From NCBI RefSeq assembly GCF_009912395.1, contig NZ_WNDO01000001.1:372001-436000 (forward strand): 64,000 nt of DNA. Reading direction: 5' to 3'. This stretch comes from Luteibacter sp. Lineage in GTDB: Bacteria > Pseudomonadota > Gammaproteobacteria > Xanthomonadales > Rhodanobacteraceae. Numbering within the stretch: position 1 is the first letter of the stretch; each line of letters begins with the position of its first letter. Below the pieces are notes generated by a model. The model worked only from the letters and a program-made list of their open reading frames with translations. It ran no database searches and had not been told where the DNA came from. Both the position numbers and the translations under genes were made by a program. This document shows, one piece after another, positions 25,179 to 33,212 of the stretch.

Positions 25179-26611
25179 TGCGCCGTCTCATGCTCGCCTC
25201 GGCCATCGCCGCGCTATGCGCTGGCTGCGCGGCCGGCCCTGACTACACGCGCCCGTCCCTGCCTTCGCCGTCCACGTACACCCGGGGTGACACACCCGCC
25301 TCGATCGGCGCCGATACCGGCACGACGCAGCGATTCAGCGCCGCGCCGATCCAGGACGACTGGTGGACGATGTTCGGCTCCGCCGCCCTCGACGCACGTG
25401 TCCGCCAGGCCCTTGCCCACAACGCGTCGCTAGACGCCGCCAAGGCCGCGCTGGATGCCGCTAGGGAGAATGTGGCGGCGCAACGCGCCACCTATTTCCC
25501 TTCCGCGCAGCTCAGCTATGCACCCTCGCGGCAACGCGATGCCGTGGGTACCCTGTCGCCCACGCTTTCGAACAACGCGACCTATTACAGCCTCCACACG
25601 GCGCGCCTGGACGTCAGCTACGCACCGGACGTCTTCGGCCTGAACCGGCGTACCGTGGAATCCCTCACCGCCCAGGCAGACGGACAGCGCTACCAGCTGG
25701 AAGCCGCGAAGCTCAGCATCGCCACCAACGTGGTCGGCGCCGCGATCACCGAGGCCTCGTTGCAGTCGCAGATCGAAGCGACCCAGGCCGTCATCGCGGA
25801 TGGCGAGCATGCGCTGGCGATCCTGCGCGACCAGGCTCGCCTCGGTTATGCCTCAGCGATGGACGTGGCCGCGCAGGAAAGCGCCCTGGCGCAGGCGCGC
25901 CAGGGCCTGCCCGGGCTACGCAAGCAACTGGCGCAGAATCGCGACCTGCTCGCCGTGCTGTGCGGTGACGCGCCCAGCGATGCGGGCGCGCCGGAGTTCA
26001 CGCTGGACGGGCTCCATCTGCCGGAGAGCCTGCCCGAGGTCGTGCCCGCGGCATTGGTGGATCACCGCCCCGACGTGCGCGCCGCCGAAGCGGACGTGCA
26101 TGCGGCGAGTGCGGAGGTCGGCGTCGCGCTGGCCAGCCGCCTGCCGCAGCTGAACCTCACCGCGAGCTACGGCAGCAGCGCCACGACGTTTTCGCGGATG
26201 TTCACCGATGACAACGTGTTCTGGTCGCTGGCCGGCAGCGTGACGCAAAGCGTGTTCGACTTTGGTGCGCTCAAGCACAAGCAGCGCGCGGCCGAGGCGG
26301 GACTGAGGCAATCCGCGGCGCAGTATCGCGGCGTGGTGCTGGCGGCATTCCAGGACGTAGCGGATACCTTGTACGCCCTGGAAGAGGATGCCCATGCCTA
26401 TGCCGCGGCGAACGACGCGGAGCGCGCGGCCGAACGCACCATGACGCTCACGGGCGAACAGCAGAAGCTGGGTTATGTCGGGGTGCTCGCGGCGATCAAC
26501 GCGCGGCAGGCGTGGCAGCAGGCGCGTATCGCACGCATCCAGGCGCAAGCGGAACGGCTATCGGATTCGGCGGCGCTGGTACAGGCGCTGGGCGGCGGCT
26601 GGAAAATGTAG
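25175..26611 (+). CDS. Outer-membrane efflux lipoprotein, NodT/OprM family
   Basis: 478 residues from ATG at 25175; this start is set by the ATGA overlap with the pump gene and a GGGAG site. The signal peptide ends in the lipobox LCAGC, giving lipidated Cys18, followed by AAGPDYTRPSLP, typical of NodT proteins. Two long coiled-coil halves rich in Ala, Gln and Glu (DAAKAALDAARENVAAQRAT and AEADVHAASAEVGVALASRL) form the TolC-like trimeric channel. It completes the tripartite RND system. The TAG stop (26609-26611) lies inside a GTAG-type REP palindrome. Confidence 0.92.
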   Translation: MMRRLMLASAIAALCAGCAAGPDYTRPSLPSPSTYTRGDTPASIGADTGTTQRFSAAPIQDDWWTMFGSAALDARVRQALAHNASLDAAKAALDAARENVAAQRATYFPSAQLSYAPSRQRDAVGTLSPTLSNNATYYSLHTARLDVSYAPDVFGLNRRTVESLTAQADGQRYQLEAAKLSIATNVVGAAITEASLQSQIEATQAVIADGEHALAILRDQARLGYASAMDVAAQESALAQARQGLPGLRKQLAQNRDLLAVLCGDAPSDAGAPEFTLDGLHLPESLPEVVPAALVDHRPDVRAAEADVHAASAEVGVALASRLPQLNLTASYGSSATTFSRMFTDDNVFWSLAGSVTQSVFDFGALKHKQRAAEAGLRQSAAQYRGVVLAAFQDVADTLYALEEDAHAYAAANDAERAAERTMTLTGEQQKLGYVGVLAAINARQAWQQARIARIQAQAERLSDSAALVQALGGGWKM

Positions 26612-26652
26612 GAGCGCGCTTGCGCGCGATCGCGCGCAAGCGCGCTCCTACA
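26607..26652. repeat. GTAG-type REP, perfect 46-bp palindrome
   Basis: TGTAGGAGCGCGCTTGCGCG and its exact reverse complement meet with no loop at CGAT-CG. The left arm supplies the stop codon of the outer-membrane channel gene. It lies between convergent genes and is nearly identical to the palindrome at 58226-58273. Confidence 0.93.
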
Positions 26653-26658
26653 GAGATC

Positions 26659-26685
26659 GTCCCCACGCATATCATGCGTGGGGAC
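26659..26685. terminator. Strong hairpin after the mannosidase operon
   Basis: A perfect 12-bp stem (GTCCCCACGCAT and complement) with a 3-base loop, 8 bases downstream of the GH92 stop on the minus strand. There is no T-run, so it may be a transcript-stabilising hairpin or a Rho-assisted end rather than a classic terminator. Confidence 0.55.
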
Positions 26686-26692
26686 GACGCCA

Positions 26693-29134
26693 TCAGGCCT
26701 GCTTGTCGGCCGCCGAGCCGTACGACGGCGGGCGGTCGGCGAGGGCCTTGCCGAAGCTCTCGTTGGGCTTGTCGCCCATCACGAAGGTCAGCGTGCCGCC
26801 GGCCACGAGCTCGGCGTGCGAGATCCAGGTCTTCGTCCACGGCTGGCCGTTCCAGGTGACGGACTGGATGTACGGACGATCCGCGCCGTTCTCCTTCGCC
26901 TCGATGGTCAGCGTCTTGCCACCGCCAAGCTGGATCTGCGCGCGGTCGATCACCGGGCTGCCGAACACGTAGTTCGTGCTCACCGGATCCACCGAGTAGA
27001 TGCCCATCGCGCTCATGATGTACCACGCGCTCATCTGGCCGCAGTCTTCGTTGCCCGGCAGGCCGTCCGGCTCCGGCAGGTACATCGTGTCGAGCAGCAT
27101 GCGCACGCGCGCCTGCGTCTTGTGGTGCGAACCGCTGTAGGCATACAGATAGGGCATGTGATGCCCCGGCTCGTTGCCGAACGCGTACTGGCCAACCATG
27201 CCCGCGATATCCGGCGGCGCGTTGTCCGGCAGGCGCGGATCGGCCGTGAACAGCTCGTCGAGCTTCTTCTCGAAGGCCTGCTCGCCGCCGAACAGCGTCA
27301 TGTAGTGATACACGTCGTGCTGGTTGAGGAAGGTGGCCTGCCAGGCGTTCGACTCGGTGAAGTCGCGCCAGCGGTTCGAGTGGCCGATCGAGATCGGGTC
27401 GAACGGTTCGATCCACTTGCCGTCGGCGTCGCGCGGGCGGGTGAACTGGGTGTCCTTGTCGAACACGTTCGCGTAGTTGCGCGAACGCTTGCGCAGCAGC
27501 TCGGCGTCGTCGGTGTGGCCGAGCGCCTCGGCCATGTGCGCGACGGCCCAGTCGTCATAGGCGTATTCGAGCGTCTTGCTGACGGCCTCGCCTTCCTTAT
27601 CGCTGGGGATGTAGCCCATCTTGCGGTAGTAGGTGAGACCGAAGTAGTCGTCCTGCATGGCGCGACGACGGAACACCGGCCAAGCCTTGGCATAGTCGAT
27701 GCCCTTGATGCCCTTGGCCTGCGCTTCGGCCAGCACTACGGCGGAGTGGTAGCCGATCATGCAGACCGTCTCCACGCCCTGCAGCGGCCACACCGGCGCA
27801 CCGCTGGGGCTTTCCACCGCGAGGCGGACGAGGCCGTCGACGAGGTCGGGCACGCGGTCGGCCTGGTACAGGGTGAACAGCGGATGCTCGGCGCGGTAGG
27901 TGTCCCACAGCGAGTAGGTGCTGTAGTTGTGGCGGCCTTCCGGCAGGTTATGCACCGCCTTGTCCATGCCGCGGTAACGGCCGTCGATGTCGCTGAACAC
28001 GGTCGGCGCGAGCATCGAGTGGTAGAGCGAGCTGTAGAACGTCTTGCGGATCTTGTCCGAGGTGGTGTCGATGTGGATCTTCGACAGCTCGGTGGTCCAC
28101 TCGGCTTCGGCCGACGCGCGCACGCCGTCGAAGTCCCAACCCGGGATCTCGCCGTCGAGGTTGCGCATGGCACCGTCGATGTCCACGCCCGAGATGCCCA
28201 CCTTGACCAGCAGCGGCTCCTTCGAGGCGTGGTCGAAATGGATGGCGGCCTTGAGCAGGTCGCTCTTGGCCTCGCTCGTGCCCTTCGGCAGCGCCTTCTC
28301 GCCGTCGTACAGGGTGACGGCGCTGAACGGACGCGAGACCTTCATCGCGAAGTAGATCACGCGACCCGAGGCCCACTGGTACACACGGCGACCGCCGACC
28401 AGGGTGTCGTTGCCGATCACACGCAGTTCGACGTCGCTGACGCGCGTGGCTTCCTTCGGGTTGTCCTGGAAGCCATGGGTCATGTCCAGGAGCAGATGCG
28501 CGTCACCTTCCTTGCCGAAGGTGTAGCGATGGATGCCCGCGCGCAGCGTGGCGGTGAGCTCGGCCAGGATGTCGTGCTTGGTCAGCTTCACGCGGTAGTA
28601 GCCCGGGTGCGCCTGCTCGCCCGTGTAGTGCGAACGGAAACCCTTTACGCCGGTCTTGTAGCCCTTGGGGGCCTTCTCGCCGCTGATCTTGGCGGCATCG
28701 AAGCGCGACACGTAGTTCACGCCGTCGAAATCGCGATCGCCCGGCTGGAGCAGCACCGGACCCATCGTCGGCATCACCAGGAAGTCGAGCATGTCGGCCG
28801 CACCGGTACCGGACAGGTGCGTGTGCGAGAAGCCCATGATGGAGCCGTCGCCCTGGTGGTAGCCGGACGAACCGTCCCACTCCGCGTTATAGGTATCGGG
28901 GCTCAGCTGCATCATGCCGAACGGCCGCGTCGCACCCGGATAGGTGTGACCGTGACCGCCCGTGCCGACAAAGACGTCGACGTAGCCCAGGACACCTTCC
29001 ACGGCGGTGCCGCCGCCGGCGGAAGGCGTATTCACGGCACGCTGCACGCCATGGGCGAGCGCGGAGAGGGAGCCGAGCTGGCCGATGGCGGTGGCCGCTG
29101 CCATGCCCTGGAGAAAACGTCGACGTGTAACCAT
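26693..29134 (-). CDS. GH92 family alpha-mannosidase (exported)
   Basis: 813 residues from ATG at 29134, with TTGGAG upstream. The N-terminus has a twin-arginine motif (TRRRFLQG) and hydrophobic stretch, so export by Tat is likely. The GH92 N-terminal domain starts with VFVGTGGHGHTYPGATRPFG, and the catalytic (alpha/alpha)6 domain has GNEDCGQMSAWYIMSAMGIY near the end, the acidic segment that supplies catalytic residues, and NEPGHHMPYLYAYSG. GH92 enzymes are calcium-dependent inverting exo-alpha-mannosidases, mostly alpha-1,2 (some alpha-1,3 or 1,6), active on N-glycans and mannans. It starts 23 bp after the GH125 gene and is the last gene of the operon. Confidence 0.93.
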   Translation of the reverse strand: MVTRRRFLQGMAAATAIGQLGSLSALAHGVQRAVNTPSAGGGTAVEGVLGYVDVFVGTGGHGHTYPGATRPFGMMQLSPDTYNAEWDGSSGYHQGDGSIMGFSHTHLSGTGAADMLDFLVMPTMGPVLLQPGDRDFDGVNYVSRFDAAKISGEKAPKGYKTGVKGFRSHYTGEQAHPGYYRVKLTKHDILAELTATLRAGIHRYTFGKEGDAHLLLDMTHGFQDNPKEATRVSDVELRVIGNDTLVGGRRVYQWASGRVIYFAMKVSRPFSAVTLYDGEKALPKGTSEAKSDLLKAAIHFDHASKEPLLVKVGISGVDIDGAMRNLDGEIPGWDFDGVRASAEAEWTTELSKIHIDTTSDKIRKTFYSSLYHSMLAPTVFSDIDGRYRGMDKAVHNLPEGRHNYSTYSLWDTYRAEHPLFTLYQADRVPDLVDGLVRLAVESPSGAPVWPLQGVETVCMIGYHSAVVLAEAQAKGIKGIDYAKAWPVFRRRAMQDDYFGLTYYRKMGYIPSDKEGEAVSKTLEYAYDDWAVAHMAEALGHTDDAELLRKRSRNYANVFDKDTQFTRPRDADGKWIEPFDPISIGHSNRWRDFTESNAWQATFLNQHDVYHYMTLFGGEQAFEKKLDELFTADPRLPDNAPPDIAGMVGQYAFGNEPGHHMPYLYAYSGSHHKTQARVRMLLDTMYLPEPDGLPGNEDCGQMSAWYIMSAMGIYSVDPVSTNYVFGSPVIDRAQIQLGGGKTLTIEAKENGADRPYIQSVTWNGQPWTKTWISHAELVAGGTLTFVMGDKPNESFGKALADRPPSYGSAADKQA

Positions 29135-29157
29135 GAATCGCTCCAATGGGCGGCGCG

Positions 29158-30591
29158 TCAGACGCGCCGCAGTGAATCGGGGTTCGTACCGGCGAGGTGC
29201 ACGACCAGTTCGCCGAACAACGTGTTTGCCCAGGCGAACCAGCTGCGCGTGTACTTAGCCGGATCGTCCTGGTCGAAGGCTTCGTGCATGAAGCCGGTAC
29301 CGGCGTGCGTGGTCTTGAGCCAGTGCAGGCACTGGCGGATCTCGGCCACGTCGTCGGTGGTGAAGGCCTTCATCATGATCGACATCGGCCAGATCATGCG
29401 CAGGCCTTCGTGGGGGCCGCCGACGCCTTCACCGGCTGTGCCCTTGAAGAAGTACGGATTGTGCGTGCTCCACACCTGCGCACGGGTGCGCTCGTAGCGG
29501 GCGTCGCGCGGCGTGCATTCCAGGTACGGCAGCCCGAGCAGACTGGGGACGTTGGCATCGTCCATGAACAGCTGCTGCCCGTAGCCATCGACCTCGTAGG
29601 CCCAGTAGTCGCCCTGCTCGCCTTTGATCACGCCGTACTGTTCGATCGCGGCGGCGACCTCGTCGGCCAGCGCGTTGCACTCGCTGGCGAACGCGGTATC
29701 ACCGTAGAGCGTGCCGTGCATCTGCGCGAGGCGGCGCAGGATAATCACGGCGAATAGATTGCCGGGGATGTTGAACGGATACAGCGTCGCGTCGTCCGAC
29801 GGGCGGAACATCGCGTGGATCATGCCCACCGGCCGCGTCGGGTTACCGTAGCCGTGCAGGAACTGGCTCTCGGTCGGATGCGGCGACGGGCATTCGAAAT
29901 GGTAGGGGCCGGGGCCGTCCTTGCGCTGCTGTTCGCGGAAGGTGCGCACGATCAGCTTCGACGCTTCGCGCCAGCTGTCGTCGAACGGCTCGCGGTCGCC
30001 TGTGGCCTGCCAGTAGCCATGCGCCAGGCGCACGGGATAGCACAGCGAATCGATTTCCCATTTGCGCTCGGCGACGCCAGGGCGCATGTCGGTGTCGTCG
30101 GACTGCGCCCATTCCAGCGTGCTCTTCGCCTTCGGGTCGGGCAGGAAGGCGTTGGCGTAGGGATCGATCGTGATGCAGCGCGCCTGGCGACGGATCAGGC
30201 CACGGAAGAGCTTGCGCAGCGCGGCGTCCTTCGCGACCAGCGGCAGGTAGGGCCAGACCTGGGCGGAGGAATCGCGCAGCCACATGGCGTCGATGTCGCC
30301 GGTGACGACGAAGGTATCTTCGAAGCCGTCGAGGCGACCGACCTCGACCGTGGTGTCGAGCGTGTTGGGGAAGCAGTTCTCGAACAGCCACGCCAGCTCA
30401 GGATCCGCAATCTTCTTCTTGGTGGACGCGATCAGCGCCTCGACCGCCGGGCTGGTGAACTTGCGACGCTCGACCGGCGGGCGCTTGCTGACGAAACGCT
30501 GGGCGGCGAACGCGGTACCCACGCCACCGGCAAGGGCCAGGCCGGGGGTCAGCGACATCCATTTGAGCAGGTTACGGCGGCTCGGGTTCAA
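29158..30591 (-). CDS. GH125 family exo-alpha-1,6-mannosidase
   Basis: 477 residues starting at an unusual TTG (30589-30591), whose T-T-G overlaps the TGA of the GH2 gene as TTGA and has AAGGAG 8 bases upstream; the longer frame is antisense read-through of the GH2 gene. A twin-arginine signal is present (SRRNLLKWMSLTPGLALAGG). Family features are GDIDAMWLRDSSAQVWPYL, FLPDPKAKSTLEWAQSDDTD, and MIWPMSIMMKAFTT. GH125 enzymes remove alpha-1,6-linked mannose with inversion, exposing the N-glycan core. It sits between the beta-mannosidase and the GH92 gene in the operon. Confidence 0.92.
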   Translation of the reverse strand: MNPSRRNLLKWMSLTPGLALAGGVGTAFAAQRFVSKRPPVERRKFTSPAVEALIASTKKKIADPELAWLFENCFPNTLDTTVEVGRLDGFEDTFVVTGDIDAMWLRDSSAQVWPYLPLVAKDAALRKLFRGLIRRQARCITIDPYANAFLPDPKAKSTLEWAQSDDTDMRPGVAERKWEIDSLCYPVRLAHGYWQATGDREPFDDSWREASKLIVRTFREQQRKDGPGPYHFECPSPHPTESQFLHGYGNPTRPVGMIHAMFRPSDDATLYPFNIPGNLFAVIILRRLAQMHGTLYGDTAFASECNALADEVAAAIEQYGVIKGEQGDYWAYEVDGYGQQLFMDDANVPSLLGLPYLECTPRDARYERTRAQVWSTHNPYFFKGTAGEGVGGPHEGLRMIWPMSIMMKAFTTDDVAEIRQCLHWLKTTHAGTGFMHEAFDQDDPAKYTRSWFAWANTLFGELVVHLAGTNPDSLRRV

Positions 30592-33212
30592 GGCGTGCTC
30601 TCCTTCAGTGCATCGACCAGCGACATGGCCGAAAGGGCCTTGCGCAGCGTGGCGGCGTCGACCTTGCCCTGCACGGCGATCTCGCGGCTTTCGCCGGGCA
30701 GCAGGTCGAACGCGTTGTCGGCGAGGCGCACGTCGAGGTCTCCGGTGTCGATCCATACGGCACGGGCCAGGCGCTTGGCCTTCACCGTCACCACCAGACC
30801 CTGACCGGACTCGCGCACGTCCCATTGCAGTTCGGGCTTGGGCAGTGCCAGTTCACGCGCCGCGCCCAAATAAAGCAGGTGGCGAGCGACCGGCGTGCCC
30901 TGCTCCACCAGTTCGAAGGACACCACGGTGTGCTTCGGGTCGGCGCCCTTGAGCAGGGCCGCGTCGTCGAGCTTCAGCACCGGGGTGCTGGCGAGCGCCG
31001 CGGCATGCACCGGCTGGCTGGACTCGCGCAGCAACTTGCCACCCATGTCGTAGACCCGCAGGCGCAACGAGGCGTCGAACGCGGCAGTGCGATCGGACAC
31101 CGCGAACACGTCGGTCACGCCCTGACGGCGCAGCGGCACCACGTCCACCGGGGCGTAGAAACGCTTCGCATGGAATTGCAGCGCCTTCCAGCGGTTGAAG
31201 TAGTCCACGCTGGCCCAGGACGCGCCCGGCCAGACGTCGTTGAGCTGCCAGTAGAGCGAACCCATGCTGCGCGGACGCGCGCTGCGCAGGTGCTCGGCGG
31301 CCAGCTCGATGCCTTCGGCCTGCATCACCTGGCTCAGGTAGACGAACGACGGGAAGTCCTTCGGCTCGCCGTATTCCTGGCGGATGTACAGCAGCAGGCG
31401 CTGGTTGCCGTCACCATTGGCGAACTTTTGGTGGGCACGCATCACCTTCGATTCCGGCTGCATGTCTTCCGGCTTGGCGAAGGCCTTGATCGTGGCCATC
31501 ACCGGGAACGACTGCAGACCGTACTCGGACTGGAAGCGCGGCGTGATATCGAGGTAATGCGAAATCGGCTCGGAGCCCGACCAGACCTTCCAGTAGTGGA
31601 AGTCGCCGTCGTTCTCGACGTTGGCGGGGCCTTCGTAGTCGGTGCTGGGCGAGCTGGCCCAGTACGGCACCTGCGGCGAGAGGTCCTTCACGACCTTGCG
31701 CAGGGTCTTGTCGAAGATCTCGCGCATGCCGTCGTCGATGCGCTTGACCTCGTCGGCGTTCACGAACTTGCGGAAGTCCTGGCGATCCGGCCAGTCGTCC
31801 CAACCGGTCTGCACTTCGTTGTTGCCGGCCCAGAGCACGATGGACGGATGGTCGCGCAGGCGCGTGACCTGCTCCACCGCCTCGATGCGGGTGCTCTCGC
31901 GGAACGCGGCGTCATACGGCGTAATCGCGCCGCCGAACATGAAGTCCTGCCAGATCATCAAGCCCATGCGGTCGGCCAGGGCGTAGAAAGTGTCGTCCTG
32001 GTAGGTGCCGCCGCCCCACATGCGCAGCATGTTCATGTTGGCGTCGTGCGCGGAACGCAGGATCGCCTCCATCCGCTCGGGCGTCACGCGCGAGGGGAAG
32101 CTGTCGAACGGGATGAGGTTGGCGCCCTTGGCGAAGATGGGCACGCCGTTGACTACGAAGGCGAAGCCACGGCCCCACTGATCCTTCTCGCGACGCAGCT
32201 CGACGCTGCGCAAGCCGGTGTCGCGCTCGGCGCTCGCTACTGTCGCGCCATCGCTGGTGACTTCGGCATGGAATGTATAGAGGTTCGGTTCGCCATAACC
32301 GACCGGCCACCAGCGCTGCGGATGGGCGATCGCCACCGGCAGGGCCACGTGGTTTTCGCCCTTGGCCAGCGTGACGCCGCGCTCTTCGTGACCGTGGCTG
32401 CCATCGGGCGCCGTCCAGTCCACCTTGAGCATCACCGGGCCACCCTTGTCGGCGCGCACGTCGAACTGCGCTTCGAGCTGGGCGTTGTCGGCGTCGACAT
32501 GCTGCTGGGCGACATGGAAGTCGGCCAGGCGCATCGCGTCCCAGCTTTCCAGGCGCACCGGCTGCCAGATGCCGGCCGTGACATAGCGCGGACCCCAATC
32601 CCAGCCGTACTGGTAGTTGGCCTTGCGCACGTAATTGGAGGTCTGCTTGCCCTTGGGCTCGTCGCCGAAGGCGGAGTCGAACTCGCCCGGCAAGGAATAC
32701 GGCTGCTTCATCAGCCAGGGCTGCAGGCGCGAGATGGGCGACTGGAAATGGACTTCCAGCGTGTTGCCACTCTTGCGCAGGGTGTCCTTCACGGGCAGGC
32801 GCCACTGGCGGAACATGTTGTCCGCTGCGACGAGCTTCTTCCCGTTGAGGGTGACCTCGGCGAAGGTATCGAGACCGTCGAAAACGAGATCGACGTGACC
32901 GCGTGCCAGGCTGGCCGCGTCCACGTCGAAGTCGAGTCGGTAATCCCAGTTGGCGAGGCCGATCCATTGCAGGCCGGCCTCGTTGTCCCGCCAGAACGGA
33001 TCTTCGATCCGTCCCAGCGCCAGCAGGTCCGTCTGGACGGCCCCCGGCACATGGGCCGGTTGCCAGTCCTTGAGGTTCGCATGCGCGTCGGCTTCCGCCC
33101 CAGGGGCGAGACGGAAGCGCCAGCCGGCGGAGAGGTCTCTCTCCGTCGGCGGCGTGGCACTGGCCGCTCCAGCGGCAAGCCAGAGCACCAGGGCCAACGA
33201 CGCGCGGCGCAT
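30588..33212 (-). CDS. GH2 family beta-mannosidase (exported)
   Basis: 874 residues from ATG at 33212, chosen because TGATG links it to the stop of the receptor gene; a GTG just before it is less likely. A Sec signal peptide (RRASLALVLWLAAGAASA) is seen, then the GH2 sugar-binding domain, an immunoglobulin-like domain and the TIM barrel. The acid/base is Glu466 in WAGNNEVQTG and the nucleophile Glu563 in FQSEYGLQSFP; MLRMWGGGTYQDD is typical of beta-mannosidases. It would hydrolyse the beta-1,4 mannose linked to the chitobiose core of N-glycans or mannan oligosaccharides. Translation is coupled to both neighbours. Confidence 0.95.
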   Translation of the reverse strand: MRRASLALVLWLAAGAASATPPTERDLSAGWRFRLAPGAEADAHANLKDWQPAHVPGAVQTDLLALGRIEDPFWRDNEAGLQWIGLANWDYRLDFDVDAASLARGHVDLVFDGLDTFAEVTLNGKKLVAADNMFRQWRLPVKDTLRKSGNTLEVHFQSPISRLQPWLMKQPYSLPGEFDSAFGDEPKGKQTSNYVRKANYQYGWDWGPRYVTAGIWQPVRLESWDAMRLADFHVAQQHVDADNAQLEAQFDVRADKGGPVMLKVDWTAPDGSHGHEERGVTLAKGENHVALPVAIAHPQRWWPVGYGEPNLYTFHAEVTSDGATVASAERDTGLRSVELRREKDQWGRGFAFVVNGVPIFAKGANLIPFDSFPSRVTPERMEAILRSAHDANMNMLRMWGGGTYQDDTFYALADRMGLMIWQDFMFGGAITPYDAAFRESTRIEAVEQVTRLRDHPSIVLWAGNNEVQTGWDDWPDRQDFRKFVNADEVKRIDDGMREIFDKTLRKVVKDLSPQVPYWASSPSTDYEGPANVENDGDFHYWKVWSGSEPISHYLDITPRFQSEYGLQSFPVMATIKAFAKPEDMQPESKVMRAHQKFANGDGNQRLLLYIRQEYGEPKDFPSFVYLSQVMQAEGIELAAEHLRSARPRSMGSLYWQLNDVWPGASWASVDYFNRWKALQFHAKRFYAPVDVVPLRRQGVTDVFAVSDRTAAFDASLRLRVYDMGGKLLRESSQPVHAAALASTPVLKLDDAALLKGADPKHTVVSFELVEQGTPVARHLLYLGAARELALPKPELQWDVRESGQGLVVTVKAKRLARAVWIDTGDLDVRLADNAFDLLPGESREIAVQGKVDAATLRKALSAMSLVDALKESTP

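Noticed and set aside
26678-29497. 939-residue plus-strand reading frame opposite the GH92 gene
   Set aside because: It is the antisense shadow of a clear glycosidase, rich in Arg, His and Val with no family motifs. The same holds for the long antisense frames over the GH2, TonB receptor, zwf, RND and murA genes.
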